In this document: piece after piece, positions 11,017-19,316 of the stretch
Position numbering within the stretch: the stretch's first letter is position 1
Layout: each line of letters begins with the position of its first letter
Source of the DNA: an uncultured Clostridia bacterium
Lineage (GTDB): Bacteria; Bacillota; Clostridia; Christensenellales; Aristaeellaceae
Direction of reading: 5' to 3'
Length of the DNA: 64,000 nucleotides
Assembly: GCA_934631025.1 (NCBI GenBank)
Contig: CAKTXR010000007.1
Location: forward strand, 24,847 to 88,846
Notes under the pieces: generated by a model
Seen by the model: the letters and a program-made list of their open reading frames with translations, nothing else
Told to the model about the DNA's origin: nothing
The model's database searches: none
Made by a program: the position numbers and the translations under genes

Positions 11017-11063
11017 AAAAAGCCCCGCCGCGTCTCGGAAAACATCGTCCGAGGTGCGGCGGG
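11017..11063 (-). terminator. intrinsic terminator, probably bidirectional
   Basis: A 16-base stem with two mismatches (11024-11039 with 11048-11063). On the minus strand it is followed by GCTTTTTT, so it ends the lactate dehydrogenase/ETF transcript; on the plus strand it lies 20 bases after the activase operon. Confidence 0.85.
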
Positions 11064-11180
11064 ATTTGCGTTTGTGGAAGGACGCTGCGTGTTGCAGCAA
11101 TGCGGATTTACAGAGCGAGCCTGCGGCGCGGTTTGCGCAGAGATTTTGCGTTGTGCGTATGCGCCGTGGAGGATTTGTGA

Positions 11181-11220
11181 TAATAAAAGCGCTTCGTCCG
11201 AACAGGGGGCGAAGCGCTTT
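11181..11220 (-). terminator. intrinsic terminator, first of two for the ETF transcript
   Basis: A perfect 11-base stem (AAAGCGCTTCG at 11186-11196 with 11210-11220) followed on the minus strand by TTTTATTAT. Confidence 0.75.
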
Positions 11221-11324
11221 GGCGATTGAGCGGGGCGGAGGAAGCCGCCGTTATAAGCGCGGATTGCAAGGCGCGTGTATATGCGGACGTTCAGCCGCTG
11301 GCCGACGACGGCCCGCGCCGCGCT

Positions 11325-13166
11325 CTATCCGAGCCTTTCCAGCATGGCGCGCAGGAAGCAGCCGCAGTCGGCGATCACACCATAGCGCGCGTAATCGAAT
11401 ATCGGCGCGTCGGGATCGGTGTTGACCGCGATAACGCTTTTCGCCGCCACGCCCGCCATGTGCTGCATCGCGCCCGAAATCCCCAGCGCGATGTAGATTT
11501 TCGGCGCGACCGTCTTGCCCGTCTGCCCGACCTGCCGCGCGTAGGGCATGATCTCCGCGTCCACCAGCGGCCGGCTGGAGGACAGCGCGCCGCCCAGCCT
11601 TTCGGCCAGCTTTTCGGCCAGCGCGATGTTCTCAGCGCCGCCGACGCCCTGTCCGACCGACACGAGAATATCCGCCGCGCCGATGTCCGCGCCCTTTTCG
11701 CGGGCGATGCGCTCGATCAGCATAACCGGACTTTGCGCGCCGCAGGGCTGCTCGAATATGATCCGGCAGGGGCGCTCAGTCTTACGCGCGGGCACGGGGA
11801 ACACGCGCGGGCGCACAGTCGCCATCTGCGGGCGCGCGTCCGGACAGACGATCGTCGCCATCAGGTGCCCGCCGAACGCCGGCCGCGTCTGCATGAGCAG
11901 CTTCGTTTCGGGATCGACCGCGAGGAAGGTGCAGTCGGCGGTCAGGCCGGTGTTCAGCCGCGCAGCCAGACGCGGGGCGAGCGAGCGCCCCAGCGCCGTC
12001 GCGCCCAGCAGCAGTGCCGAGGGTTTGTACTTTTTGATGAGCGCTTCCAGCTCGCCGGTCAGCGTCAGCGCATCGGCGCTTTTGAGCGATTCGCCGCACA
12101 CGGCCAGCACAGCGTCCGCGCCGCTCTCGCACAGCGCTTCGAATACGCCGCTTTCGGGACGCGCGCCTGCATAGACCGCGACCACCTGTGCGTCCATTGC
12201 GGTTTTCAGCCGCGCCGCTTCGCCGATCAGCTCGAACGAAACGCCGCGTACGCCGTTTTCCTGCCCCTCGCAGAACACCCACAGCCCGCCCGCGCGGATT
12301 TCTTTGTCGTTCAGTGCGAGCTTTGCGCTTTTTTGCGCATTTTCCGGCTTTTGACCGGCGCTTGCGGCGGCTTCGGCTCTGCCCGTCAGAAACGGCGCGA
12401 GCGCGGATTCGATCAGCGCGCCGGCCTGCTCGTCGATCGAGCCGGTCAGGAAATCGCACTTCCGCGCAATGACCGGCCGCTCGCTTTTGATCACGCGCGT
12501 GCGCGAACCCTTCAGGCCGACCGCTTCGGGCGCAACGCCCAGCGCTTCACGGTTCAAAACGCGCACATCGGCTTCCTCGCCGCGCAGAATTCCTGCGATG
12601 GAGGGCAGGCGCGGCACGTTGATCTCCTTGAGCACGGTGACGAGCGCGGGCAACGGCACACTCGCGCGCTCATAGCCGTCGTCGGTCAGGCGGCGCACGG
12701 TGAGCACGCCGTTTTCGAGCGATTCGACGCGCGTCACGTCGCTCACATGGGGGATGTGCAAAAGCTCTGCCAGCATCGGCGGCACCTGCGCGGTATCGCC
12801 GTCGGTGGCCATGCGTCCGCATAGTATGAGGTCGGGCCGGCCGCTCTTCGCCATGGCGGCGGCCAGCGCGCGGGCGGTGGCGATGGTGTCCGCGCCGGCG
12901 AAAGCGCGGTCGGAGAGGAGACAGGCCTCATCCGCGCCCACGGCGATCACGCGCCTGAGCATTTCGGAAACAGTCGGTATGCCCATGCTGAGGGCGGTGA
13001 TATGTCCGCCGAAGCGCGATTTCAGGCGCACGGCTTCCTCGACGGCGAACGCGTCGAAGGGATTGAGGATGGATTCCGCGCCCTCGCGGATGACGGTGTG
13101 GGTGACCGGATCGAGACGCGTTTCGTTCGACGCGGGCACCTGTTTGACACAGACGCAGATGTTCAT
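11325..13166 (-). CDS. fused electron-transfer flavoprotein, EtfB-EtfA in one chain
   Basis: At 613 residues this joins what are normally two genes. Residues 1-~250 are EtfB: 'MNICVCVKQVP' start and 'DGDTAQV' (122-128), the motif associated with the bifurcating/confurcating ETF group that binds a second FAD in the beta subunit. After a ~40-residue Ala/Lys-rich linker, ~290-613 is EtfA, ending in the FAD site 'GQTGKTVAPKIYIALGISGA' (547-566) and 'QHMAGV'. No ferredoxin-like cysteine cluster is present in the linker, unlike LctC of Acetobacterium. It starts 3 bases after the FAD-linked dehydrogenase gene with its GGAGG inside that gene, so both are co-translated. Likely role: take electrons from lactate (or another 2-hydroxy acid) and pass them on, possibly by confurcation with ferredoxin and NAD. 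Confidence 0.9.
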   Translation of the reverse strand: MNICVCVKQVPASNETRLDPVTHTVIREGAESILNPFDAFAVEEAVRLKSRFGGHITALSMGIPTVSEMLRRVIAVGADEACLLSDRAFAGADTIATARALAAAMAKSGRPDLILCGRMATDGDTAQVPPMLAELLHIPHVSDVTRVESLENGVLTVRRLTDDGYERASVPLPALVTVLKEINVPRLPSIAGILRGEEADVRVLNREALGVAPEAVGLKGSRTRVIKSERPVIARKCDFLTGSIDEQAGALIESALAPFLTGRAEAAASAGQKPENAQKSAKLALNDKEIRAGGLWVFCEGQENGVRGVSFELIGEAARLKTAMDAQVVAVYAGARPESGVFEALCESGADAVLAVCGESLKSADALTLTGELEALIKKYKPSALLLGATALGRSLAPRLAARLNTGLTADCTFLAVDPETKLLMQTRPAFGGHLMATIVCPDARPQMATVRPRVFPVPARKTERPCRIIFEQPCGAQSPVMLIERIAREKGADIGAADILVSVGQGVGGAENIALAEKLAERLGGALSSSRPLVDAEIMPYARQVGQTGKTVAPKIYIALGISGAMQHMAGVAAKSVIAVNTDPDAPIFDYARYGVIADCGCFLRAMLERLG

Positions 13167-13169
13167 GCT

Positions 13170-14753
13170 CTATTCCTCCGATATGACGTTGCCGGGGCCG
13201 AGCAGCCCCCTGGGGTCGAAGGCGCGCTTGAGCGCGGAAAGCTCGCGCATTTTGTCCGCGCCGTACATGATGAGCGCCAGCTTTTTCTTGATCTTGCCCG
13301 CGCCGTGCTCGGCGGAGATGCTGCCGCCCATGCGATGTACGTCCCGCGCCCACTTTTCGAAGATGCAGTGGCCCTCCTCATATTCGGCTTTCGTGCGCGC
13401 GAGTATGTTCGGGTGGACGTGGTTCTCGCCGATGTGGCCGAATATGATCCACTGGAGATTCGTCTGCATGAGATCGTGCTTGTAGATGTGGAACAGCTCG
13501 TCGAAATGCCGGTCGTCCACGGCCATGTCGGTGGAGAGTATCGTGATGCACGGCTCATTTTTGCGGTTTTCTTCGACGATCAGGTCGATGGTCTCGGGCA
13601 CGGTGTGGCGGAAGAAGAGCAGCTTTTCCAGCTCCGTTTTGTCGCGCGCCACCCATGTGCGCTCGATGTCGCCGCCGACGGCCTGTATCACCGCCGAAAG
13701 CGCGCGCAGCACCGGAATCATCTTATCGGGATCGTCGTCGTTAAACTCGACGTAGACGGCGCAGTTGTAGTTCTCGGGCAGCTCCTGAAGCTGGTGAAAG
13801 GCCGGCGTGACCGCCTTCTGCCGCACCACCATGTCCAGCGCATTTTTGTTGAAAAACTCGATCGACGCGGGCTTGTGGGCAAAATCCGGCACGCCCGCGT
13901 CGGAATGCCCCTTCATGGCGCGGACATAGGCGAGCGCGTTTTCATCGTCCGGAAAGAACGCCGTCAGTCCCCACAAATGCCGCGGCGCGTCCATGAGCTT
14001 CAGCTCCAGCTCTGCGATCACGCCCAGCGTGCCCTGGCTGCCCATGAACAGATCGACGAGATCCATGTTTTCGCGGATGAAGAAGCCCGCGTCCTTGATG
14101 GGCGGCGTGTCGAAGGAGGGTAACTCGCACTCGAAGATCGTTTCGTCCTCGCAGGCAAAGCGCACATGGCGGCCGTCGGCTTTGTCGCGCCCGCGTATGA
14201 GGGAAGCGATGCGTCCGTCGGCGAGCACGACGCGCAGCGCGTTTATGTGCGCGCGGGTGCAGCCGTAGAGGAACGAGCGCGCTCCGCAGGCGTTGCAGGA
14301 GGCCATGCCGCCGAGGCTGGCGGTCGGCTCGGTCGGGTCGGGGGAGAAGAACAGCGCGCCGGGCTTTACGGCTTTCAGCGTGTCGAGAGATGCTTCGTCC
14401 CAGCCGCGCACGTCGAAGCTCTTGGTTTCAAGCGCCTTTCTCAGCTGCGTGAGCAAAAGCCCCGGCTGAACGCGCAGATAATATTCGCCCTGCTCGCCGC
14501 GTCTCAGGCCGAGGATTCTGTTCATGCGCTGAAGGTTTAAGGCCAGTCCGCGCGCGGGGCTTGCGCCGCCGGCCAGTCCGGTCAGGCCGCCCTGCGCGGT
14601 GAGCGGCACGTCGTGATCGGCGCACCAGCGGATGGCGCTGCTGATTTCCTCGGCGCTGGTCGGGAAGGCGATATACTCGGCCGCGCCCATGACGCGCGAT
14701 TCGTCCGAGAGATAGCGCTCGTCGCCGGGCGTTATTTTTCTGATGAGTTCCAA
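13170..14753 (-). CDS. FAD-linked D-lactate/glycolate dehydrogenase (GlcD/LctD type)
   Basis: A 527-residue flavoprotein. The only suitable start is a TTG at 14753, 10 bases after AAGGAGG. The N-terminal VAO-type FAD-binding domain shows 'VPLTAQGGLTGLAGGASP' and 'DPTEPTASLGGMASCNACG', followed by 'MGSQGTLGVIAELELKLM'; the C-terminal FAD-oxidase_C domain carries 'FGHIGENHVHPNI' with the substrate-side histidines and 'SAEHGAGKIKK'. These match GlcD and LctD, enzymes oxidising D-lactate or related 2-hydroxy acids. The chain is ~60 residues longer than typical GlcD. It is transcribed first, directly ahead of the fused ETF, reproducing the lctB-lctC-lctD partnership of lactate-using acetogens but in the order dehydrogenase-ETF and without a permease. 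Confidence 0.88.
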   Translation of the reverse strand: MELIRKITPGDERYLSDESRVMGAAEYIAFPTSAEEISSAIRWCADHDVPLTAQGGLTGLAGGASPARGLALNLQRMNRILGLRRGEQGEYYLRVQPGLLLTQLRKALETKSFDVRGWDEASLDTLKAVKPGALFFSPDPTEPTASLGGMASCNACGARSFLYGCTRAHINALRVVLADGRIASLIRGRDKADGRHVRFACEDETIFECELPSFDTPPIKDAGFFIRENMDLVDLFMGSQGTLGVIAELELKLMDAPRHLWGLTAFFPDDENALAYVRAMKGHSDAGVPDFAHKPASIEFFNKNALDMVVRQKAVTPAFHQLQELPENYNCAVYVEFNDDDPDKMIPVLRALSAVIQAVGGDIERTWVARDKTELEKLLFFRHTVPETIDLIVEENRKNEPCITILSTDMAVDDRHFDELFHIYKHDLMQTNLQWIIFGHIGENHVHPNILARTKAEYEEGHCIFEKWARDVHRMGGSISAEHGAGKIKKKLALIMYGADKMRELSALKRAFDPRGLLGPGNVISEE

Positions 14754-14768
14754 AGCGTGTTTTCCTCC

Positions 14769-14797
14769 TTTTCATTCGCCGACGGGTGTGCTATAAT
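14769..14797 (+). promoter_or_regulatory. promoter of the aminotransferase gene
   Basis: TTTTCA (14769-14774), 17-base spacer, consensus TATAAT (14792-14797), 48 bases ahead of the start codon. A weak opposite-strand promoter (TTGTAT/TATAGC) for the lactate dehydrogenase overlaps the same bases, so the two divergent units may compete. Confidence 0.55.
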
Positions 14798-14844
14798 TGA
14801 ATCGACCCAATATACAAGCGATTCTTTGAAAGGCGGCCTGTCGG

Positions 14845-16086
14845 ATGGACGGAAATAATTTGAACGCGCTGATCGAGCGCTATGAGGAGTTTAAGGCGCG
14901 GGGGCTGCATCTGGATATGTCGCGCGGCAAGCCGGAAGCGCGCCAGCTCGATCTGTCGCTGCCCATGCTGGCACCGATGGACAATTTCATCTGTGAGGAC
15001 GGCGTGGACGCGCGCAATTACGGCGATCCGACCGGCATCCCCGAGGCGAAGCGCCTTTTCGGCGCGCTGCTGGGCGTGCCGGCGGAGCAGGTGATCGTGG
15101 GCGGCAATTCGAGCATCAACATGATCCACGACGCGCTCACCCGCGCGATCATCAACGGCCCCATGCCGGGCGATACGCCGTGGGGCAGGCTGACGGGCGT
15201 AAAGATCCTCTGCCCCGTGCCGGGCTACGACTGGCATTTCGCCATGTGCGAGACGCTTGGGCTGATCCCCGTGCCCGTGCCCACGAACGACGAAGGGCCG
15301 GATATGGATCAGGTCGAGGCGCTCGTGCGCGATCCGCTGGTCAAGGGCATGATCTGCGTGCCCATGTACGGCAACCCCTCGGGCGTGACGTTCTCGGACG
15401 CGGTGGTCGACCGGCTGGCCGCCATGGAGACGGCGGCGGAGGATTTTCGCATCATCTGGGACAACGCCTACTGCGTGCATCATCTCTATCCCGACCGGCG
15501 CGACCATCTCAAAAATATGTACGAGGCCTGCGCGGCGGCGGGACATCCCGACCGCGTGCTGATGTTCACATCCACATCGAAGATCACCTTTGCGGGCGGC
15601 GGCGTGGCGGCCATGGCGGCCAGTCCAGCCAACATCGCGCGGCACGCGGCGCTGCTCACCTATCAGCTGGTGTGCTATGACAAGGTCAATCAGCTGAGGC
15701 ACGCGCGCTTTCTGCCCGATTTGAACGCCGTCGAAAGGCACATGGCGCGTCAGGCGGAGATCATCCGCCCGAAGTTCGACTATGTGCTCTCGGTGATGGA
15801 AAAGGAGCTTTCCGGCGTGGCGGCGTGGAGCCGGCCGAACGGCGGCTACTTCATCTGCTTCAAGGCCCCGCGCGGCTGCGCCCGGCGCATCGTGCAGCTG
15901 TGCGCCGACGCGGGCGTTGTGCTCACTCCGGCGGGCGCGCCTTTCCCCGGCGGCCGAGACCCCGAGGACAGCACGCTGCGCATCGCCCCGACTTATCCCG
16001 ACATGGAGGAGCTGAAGCAGGCGATGGAGCTGTTCGTGATCGCCGTGCTGCTGGCCGATGCGGGCCGCGCGCCCAGCCGGTTCTAG
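14845..16086 (+). CDS. PLP-dependent aminotransferase, aspartate group Ic
   Basis: A 413-residue fold-type I aminotransferase starting at 14845 behind AAGGCGG. It shows 'RNYGDPTGIPEAKRLF' near residue 60, 'GGNSSINMIHDAL', the substrate loop 'VPMYGNPSGVTF', 'IIWDNAYCVHH' with the PLP-binding Asp/Tyr, and the Schiff-base lysine in 'STSKITFAGGGVA'. The extended N-terminal 'LDMSRGKPEARQLDLS' and overall pattern correspond to the group Ic aspartate aminotransferase family (PF12897). It would transfer amino groups between aspartate (or alanine) and 2-oxoglutarate in the cytoplasm. It is monocistronic, with its own promoter and terminator. The exact amino donor cannot be fixed from sequence. Confidence 0.85.
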   Translation: MDGNNLNALIERYEEFKARGLHLDMSRGKPEARQLDLSLPMLAPMDNFICEDGVDARNYGDPTGIPEAKRLFGALLGVPAEQVIVGGNSSINMIHDALTRAIINGPMPGDTPWGRLTGVKILCPVPGYDWHFAMCETLGLIPVPVPTNDEGPDMDQVEALVRDPLVKGMICVPMYGNPSGVTFSDAVVDRLAAMETAAEDFRIIWDNAYCVHHLYPDRRDHLKNMYEACAAAGHPDRVLMFTSTSKITFAGGGVAAMAASPANIARHAALLTYQLVCYDKVNQLRHARFLPDLNAVERHMARQAEIIRPKFDYVLSVMEKELSGVAAWSRPNGGYFICFKAPRGCARRIVQLCADAGVVLTPAGAPFPGGRDPEDSTLRIAPTYPDMEELKQAMELFVIAVLLADAGRAPSRF

Positions 16087-16244
16087 CGCTTTGATGAAAT
16101 CCCGCTGGCGCTTCCTGCCGCGAATCGGGCGGAAGGCCCGGCGCTCAAGTTCAGGGGGGATATGCGCCGCTGGGAAAGCCGTGCGCCTGATTTCGCTGTC
16201 GCCGCGTCCCGCGCGGCCCGTTCTGAAAAAAGCCGTCCTATTGC

Positions 16245-16284
16245 AAACATCCCGGGCCACCGTTGAGCGCCGGGATGTTTTTTT
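16245..16284 (+). terminator. intrinsic terminator after the aminotransferase
   Basis: Stem AACATCCCGG (16246-16255) pairs with CCGGGATGTT (16270-16279) and is followed by a T run. The hairpin also sits just past the end of the convergent ABC gene and may act on both strands. The 150 bases before it hold nothing recognisable. Confidence 0.8.
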
Positions 16285-16287
16285 CGC

Positions 16288-17076
16288 TTAGCCCTTTACG
16301 GAATAGCTTTCGAGGAAGCGGCGGGTGCGCTCGTTGGCGGGGTGATCGATCACGTCGGCGGCGCGGCCGTATTCCACGACGACGCCCTTGTCCATGAACA
16401 GCACGTCGTCGGCCACCTGACGGGCGAACTGCATCTCGTGCGTGACGATGACCATTGTGGTGTTGCGCGCGGCGAGCGAGCGGATGACATTGAGCACTTC
16501 GCCGGTCAGCTCGGGATCGAGCGCGCTGGTCGGCTCGTCGAAGCAGAGTATGTCCGGATTGAGCGCCAGCGCCCGCGCGATGGCCACGCGCTGCTGCTGG
16601 CCGCCGGAGAGCTGATGCGGATAGTTGTCCATGCGCGTCTCCAGCCCGACGCTCTTGAGCAGCGCGCGGCCGTTCTCGTGAATTTCATCGAGTATGGCCT
16701 TTTTATTCGCCTTGTAGTCGGGGCGCTCTCTGGCGAGGATTTCTCCAGCCAGCACGACGTTCTGGAACGCCGTGTACTGCGGGAAGAGGTTGAAGGACTG
16801 GAACACCAGCCCGAAGTGCAGCCGGTTTTTGCGGATCTCGGCGGGCTTGAGCGCGCCCGTGGCGGCCGCGTCGAAGATCACGTTGCCGCCGACGCGGATC
16901 ACGCCCTGATCCGGCGTTTCGAGATAGTTCAGGCAGCGCAGCAGCGTGGTCTTGCCGCTGCCCGAGGAGCCGATGATCGCCAGCGACTCGCCCTTTTCCA
17001 TGGAAAAGCTGATGTCTTTGAGCACCTCGACCGAGCCGAAGCGCTTGCCCAGATTGTTGACCTCGAGGATCGCCAT
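16288..17076 (-). CDS. polar amino-acid ABC transporter ATP-binding protein
   Basis: A 262-residue ATPase with Walker A 'GSSGSGKTT' at ~36-44, Q-loop 'LVFQSFNLFPQYT', signature 'LSGGQQQRVAIARAL', Walker B 'ILCFDEPTSALDPE' and switch 'VTHEM'. The sequence pattern, including 'LNYLETPDQG', is that of the GlnQ/HisP family serving polar amino-acid importers. It starts 32 bases after the permease gene with GGGAG upstream. With the permease and binding protein it forms a complete three-gene importer. Family and role are secure; the substrate is only known to be a polar amino acid or close analogue. Confidence 0.93.
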   Translation of the reverse strand: MAILEVNNLGKRFGSVEVLKDISFSMEKGESLAIIGSSGSGKTTLLRCLNYLETPDQGVIRVGGNVIFDAAATGALKPAEIRKNRLHFGLVFQSFNLFPQYTAFQNVVLAGEILARERPDYKANKKAILDEIHENGRALLKSVGLETRMDNYPHQLSGGQQQRVAIARALALNPDILCFDEPTSALDPELTGEVLNVIRSLAARNTTMVIVTHEMQFARQVADDVLFMDKGVVVEYGRAADVIDHPANERTRRFLESYSVKG

Positions 17077-17108
17077 GACGTTTTTTCTCTCCCTTCAAAA
17101 GGCTTTTC

Positions 17109-17747
17109 TCAGCAGCGGAAATAGTCCATCTTGCGCTCGATGCGGCTCAGGATGACGGTCAGCAGGCCGTTGAAAATCAGGAAATACAGTCCGGTGGAGA
17201 ACAGCGGCCCGATGAGACCCTTCTTCGTGTAGCGCTCGGCCACCATGATGATCTCCGCCACGCCGATGACGCGGGAGAGCGCAGTGTCCTTGGCCAGCGT
17301 GATGACCTCGTTGCCCATGGAGGGCGTGATGCGCTTGACCACCTGAAGCAGCACCACGCGGAAAAACGTCTGCGGGCGCGTGAGTCCCAGCACAGCGCCG
17401 GCCTCATACTGCCCCTTGGGGATGCTTTCGATGCCGCCGCGGTAGATCTCGGAGAAATACGCGGCGTAGTTGATGACGAAGGCGATCAGCGTGGCCATCA
17501 TGCGGTTGCGGATGGGCGTGTCGAAGAGCAGACCCGGCGCGTACATGATGACGAAGAGCTGGAGCATCAGCGGCGTGCCGCGGATGACGCACACAAACGC
17601 CTTGGTCAGCCAGCGCAGCGGCGAGAAGCGGGACATGGAGCCCAGCGTGATGATCAGTCCAAAGGGAATGGCCAGCGCCAGCGTCCAGAAGAATATGACG
17701 ATGTTTTCATAAAAGCCGCCCATCAGCGCCTTTGCGATCTCAAGCAT
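17109..17747 (-). CDS. amino-acid ABC transporter permease (HisM/GlnP family)
   Basis: A 212-residue integral membrane protein. The ATG at 17747 ('MLEIAKALMGGF') is preferred because AAAGGA lies 7 bases ahead; ATGs at 17756 and 17765 are too close to or inside it. Five hydrophobic helices are visible and the EAA loop 'IPKGQYEAGAVLGLTRPQTF' marks the ATPase-contacting segment. 'RGTPLMLQLF' is the conserved motif of the His/Glu/Gln/Arg/opine permease group. A single permease gene implies a homodimeric channel. Confidence 0.92.
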   Translation of the reverse strand: MLEIAKALMGGFYENIVIFFWTLALAIPFGLIITLGSMSRFSPLRWLTKAFVCVIRGTPLMLQLFVIMYAPGLLFDTPIRNRMMATLIAFVINYAAYFSEIYRGGIESIPKGQYEAGAVLGLTRPQTFFRVVLLQVVKRITPSMGNEVITLAKDTALSRVIGVAEIIMVAERYTKKGLIGPLFSTGLYFLIFNGLLTVILSRIERKMDYFRC

Positions 17748-17886
17748 GGGGCACATCCTTTCCATCGAGTCCGCTTTTTGCGAAAATTCGATATGAGAAA
17801 CAGTATAGGCTCAAGTGCGAGCCTTCTCAAGCAGCGTTTTGCGGTTTATTGCGATAAATTTTGAAAAGGAAGAAACAGCAACCGAA

Positions 17887-17914
17887 CCAGGCCGCGCGCG
17901 GGGGCGGGGCCTGG
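17887..17914 (-). terminator. hairpin between binding-protein and permease genes
   Basis: CCAGGCC (17887-17893) and GGCCTGG (17908-17914) form a GC-rich hairpin in the 190-base gap, with only a short T stretch after it on the minus strand. Such hairpins commonly let the binding protein be made in excess of the membrane parts. Confidence 0.45.
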
Positions 17915-17937
17915 CTGAAAATCGAGGGGAAGGCGCG

Positions 17938-18774
17938 TTATTCCGCGTCCACGGACACCAGCATATCGGTCAGGCCGTACTTCTCGGCGATCTGGGCGAC
18001 GGTGCCGTCCTTGGTCAGCTCGATAATGGCGTTGTTGACCAGCTCGGTGACGTCGCTGCCCACGCGGAAGCCGATGCCGTACTCCTGCAGGCCGAAGTTG
18101 TTGTCCAGATTGACGGTCAGATCGTCGTAATCGGTGCCCTCGCCGACCATGGCCAGCGCGCACACGCTGTCGACCAGCGCGACGTCCGCGATGCCGCTCT
18201 TGACTTCCATCAGCGCCTTGGCCATGGAATCGACGGCGGTGTAGTTCGCATCCTTGAAGTATTCGGCGGCGCTCACAACCACGGTGTCGTCGTCCGCGAT
18301 GGTGCCCTGCAGCTTGCCCTCGCCGGTGGAGCCCTGCTCGGCCACGACGTACTTGCCGGAAATGTCGGCCATGATTTCCTCTTCCTTATCGGCCTTCATG
18401 ACCATCGCCTGCGTGTTGTACAGGTAGGGGCGGGACATGCTCATGTTCTGCTTGCGCTCCTCGGTGATGCACATGCCGTTCCAGATCGCGTCGATGTTCT
18501 TGGAGTTCAGCTCGATCTCCTTGGAATCCCAGTTGATCTCGATGAATTCGACCTCAACGCCCAGCTTTTCGAACGTGGCCTTGGCCAGCTCGGTGTCAAA
18601 GCCGATCAGCTCGTTGTTTTCGTCGTAATAGTTGATCGGGGCGAACAGCGTGATGCCGATCGTGATCTTGCCCTTGCCCTTGATGTATTCCCAGTCGGAT
18701 TCGCTCTCGGCCATCGCCGCGCCCGCGGAGAAAACCATCATCAGTACCAGAACCATGCACAGCAGCTTTTTCAT
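17938..18774 (-). CDS. amino-acid ABC transporter solute-binding protein
   Basis: A 278-residue secreted protein starting at 18774 behind GAGGAGG. The signal peptide 'MKKLLCMVLVLMMVFSAG' ends in an AxA-type site ('AAMAES') and has no lipobox cysteine, unusual for a Gram-positive-type importer. The mature part has 'ITIGITLFAPINYYDENNEL', 'GFDTELAKATFEKLGVEVEF' and 'DAIWNGMCITEERKQNMSMS', the standard start of family 3 periplasmic-type amino-acid binding proteins. It is transcribed first, from a good promoter, and separated from the permease by a hairpin. Ligand probably a polar or charged amino acid. Confidence 0.9.
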   Translation of the reverse strand: MKKLLCMVLVLMMVFSAGAAMAESESDWEYIKGKGKITIGITLFAPINYYDENNELIGFDTELAKATFEKLGVEVEFIEINWDSKEIELNSKNIDAIWNGMCITEERKQNMSMSRPYLYNTQAMVMKADKEEEIMADISGKYVVAEQGSTGEGKLQGTIADDDTVVVSAAEYFKDANYTAVDSMAKALMEVKSGIADVALVDSVCALAMVGEGTDYDDLTVNLDNNFGLQEYGIGFRVGSDVTELVNNAIIELTKDGTVAQIAEKYGLTDMLVSVDAE

Positions 18775-18840
18775 TGTTTTGTCCTCCTCAAATTTGCTTG
18801 ATTGATTTATCACTGCACTGCGGTGAATCAACTTGACCAT

Positions 18841-18869
18841 ACTATACCACTGTAGCACGCTAAAGTCAA
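18841..18869 (-). promoter_or_regulatory. sigma-A promoter of the amino-acid transporter
   Basis: Minus strand TTGACT (18864-18869), 17-base spacer, TATAGT (18841-18846). Between the start point and the gene lies a GCAGTGCAGTG repeat (around 18813-18823) that could bind a regulator. Confidence 0.7.
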
Positions 18870-18891
18870 TAGCCTTTTTGTGAATTAACAT

Positions 18892-19243
18892 ACGTTATAC
18901 AAAGCGGGCGGGATCGATGCGGGCGCGGAGGAAATTGCTTCTATACTATGTTGTGGGAGGGGGCTTTTGAGGCGCTGGCCGTGCGGGGCGGGAGATGCAT
19001 GCTTTTTCGCCGTGGCGGTGTGCGCCGGGGGCAGGGCGCGCGTTGAGATTGCGCGGCGAGAGAACGACACGGGGTGGTTGAAACTGCTTTTTTCGCAGGG
19101 CGGCGGCGCGGGCGGGCTGTTCGGGAATCGGCGGAGCTGGCCGGGCTGCGGCTGGTTCGGGCGCGCGGCGGCTGTGCGATCGGGCTATTTTGCGCCGCGG
19201 CGTATTGTTGGGACGCGAAAGGCGACATTTCGGCGCGTTTGTG
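18892..19243. other. gene-free, strongly G-skewed spacer
   Basis: About 350 bases with far more G than C on the plus strand and no coding frame that resembles a protein. A 12-mer GGCGGGAGATGC here also occurs twice in the repeat block at 22.9-23.0 kb. Nothing else is recognised. Confidence 0.4.
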
Positions 19244-19272
19244 TTGCGCGGCGCGCGGCAATCTGATATGAT
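19244..19272 (+). promoter_or_regulatory. promoter of the flotillin operon
   Basis: TTGCGC (19244-19249), 17-base spacer, TATGAT (19267-19272), 45 bases ahead of the start codon. Confidence 0.5.
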
Positions 19273-19316
19273 AGACGCGTCGGATGAACACAGGGAAGAA
19301 CGAAGGAGGAGAATCA

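Larger units (their letters stand above)
11007..11324. other. spacer with two tandem minus-strand terminators
   Basis: The 318-base convergent spacer contains two strong hairpins described separately and no convincing gene. The sequence between them is G-rich on the plus strand and has no recognised motif. Confidence 0.6.

Noticed and set aside
18967..19266. A 99-codon open frame ahead of the flotillin gene
   Set aside because: Gly/Arg/Ala-rich composition without a domain or good ribosome site, in a strongly skewed spacer.
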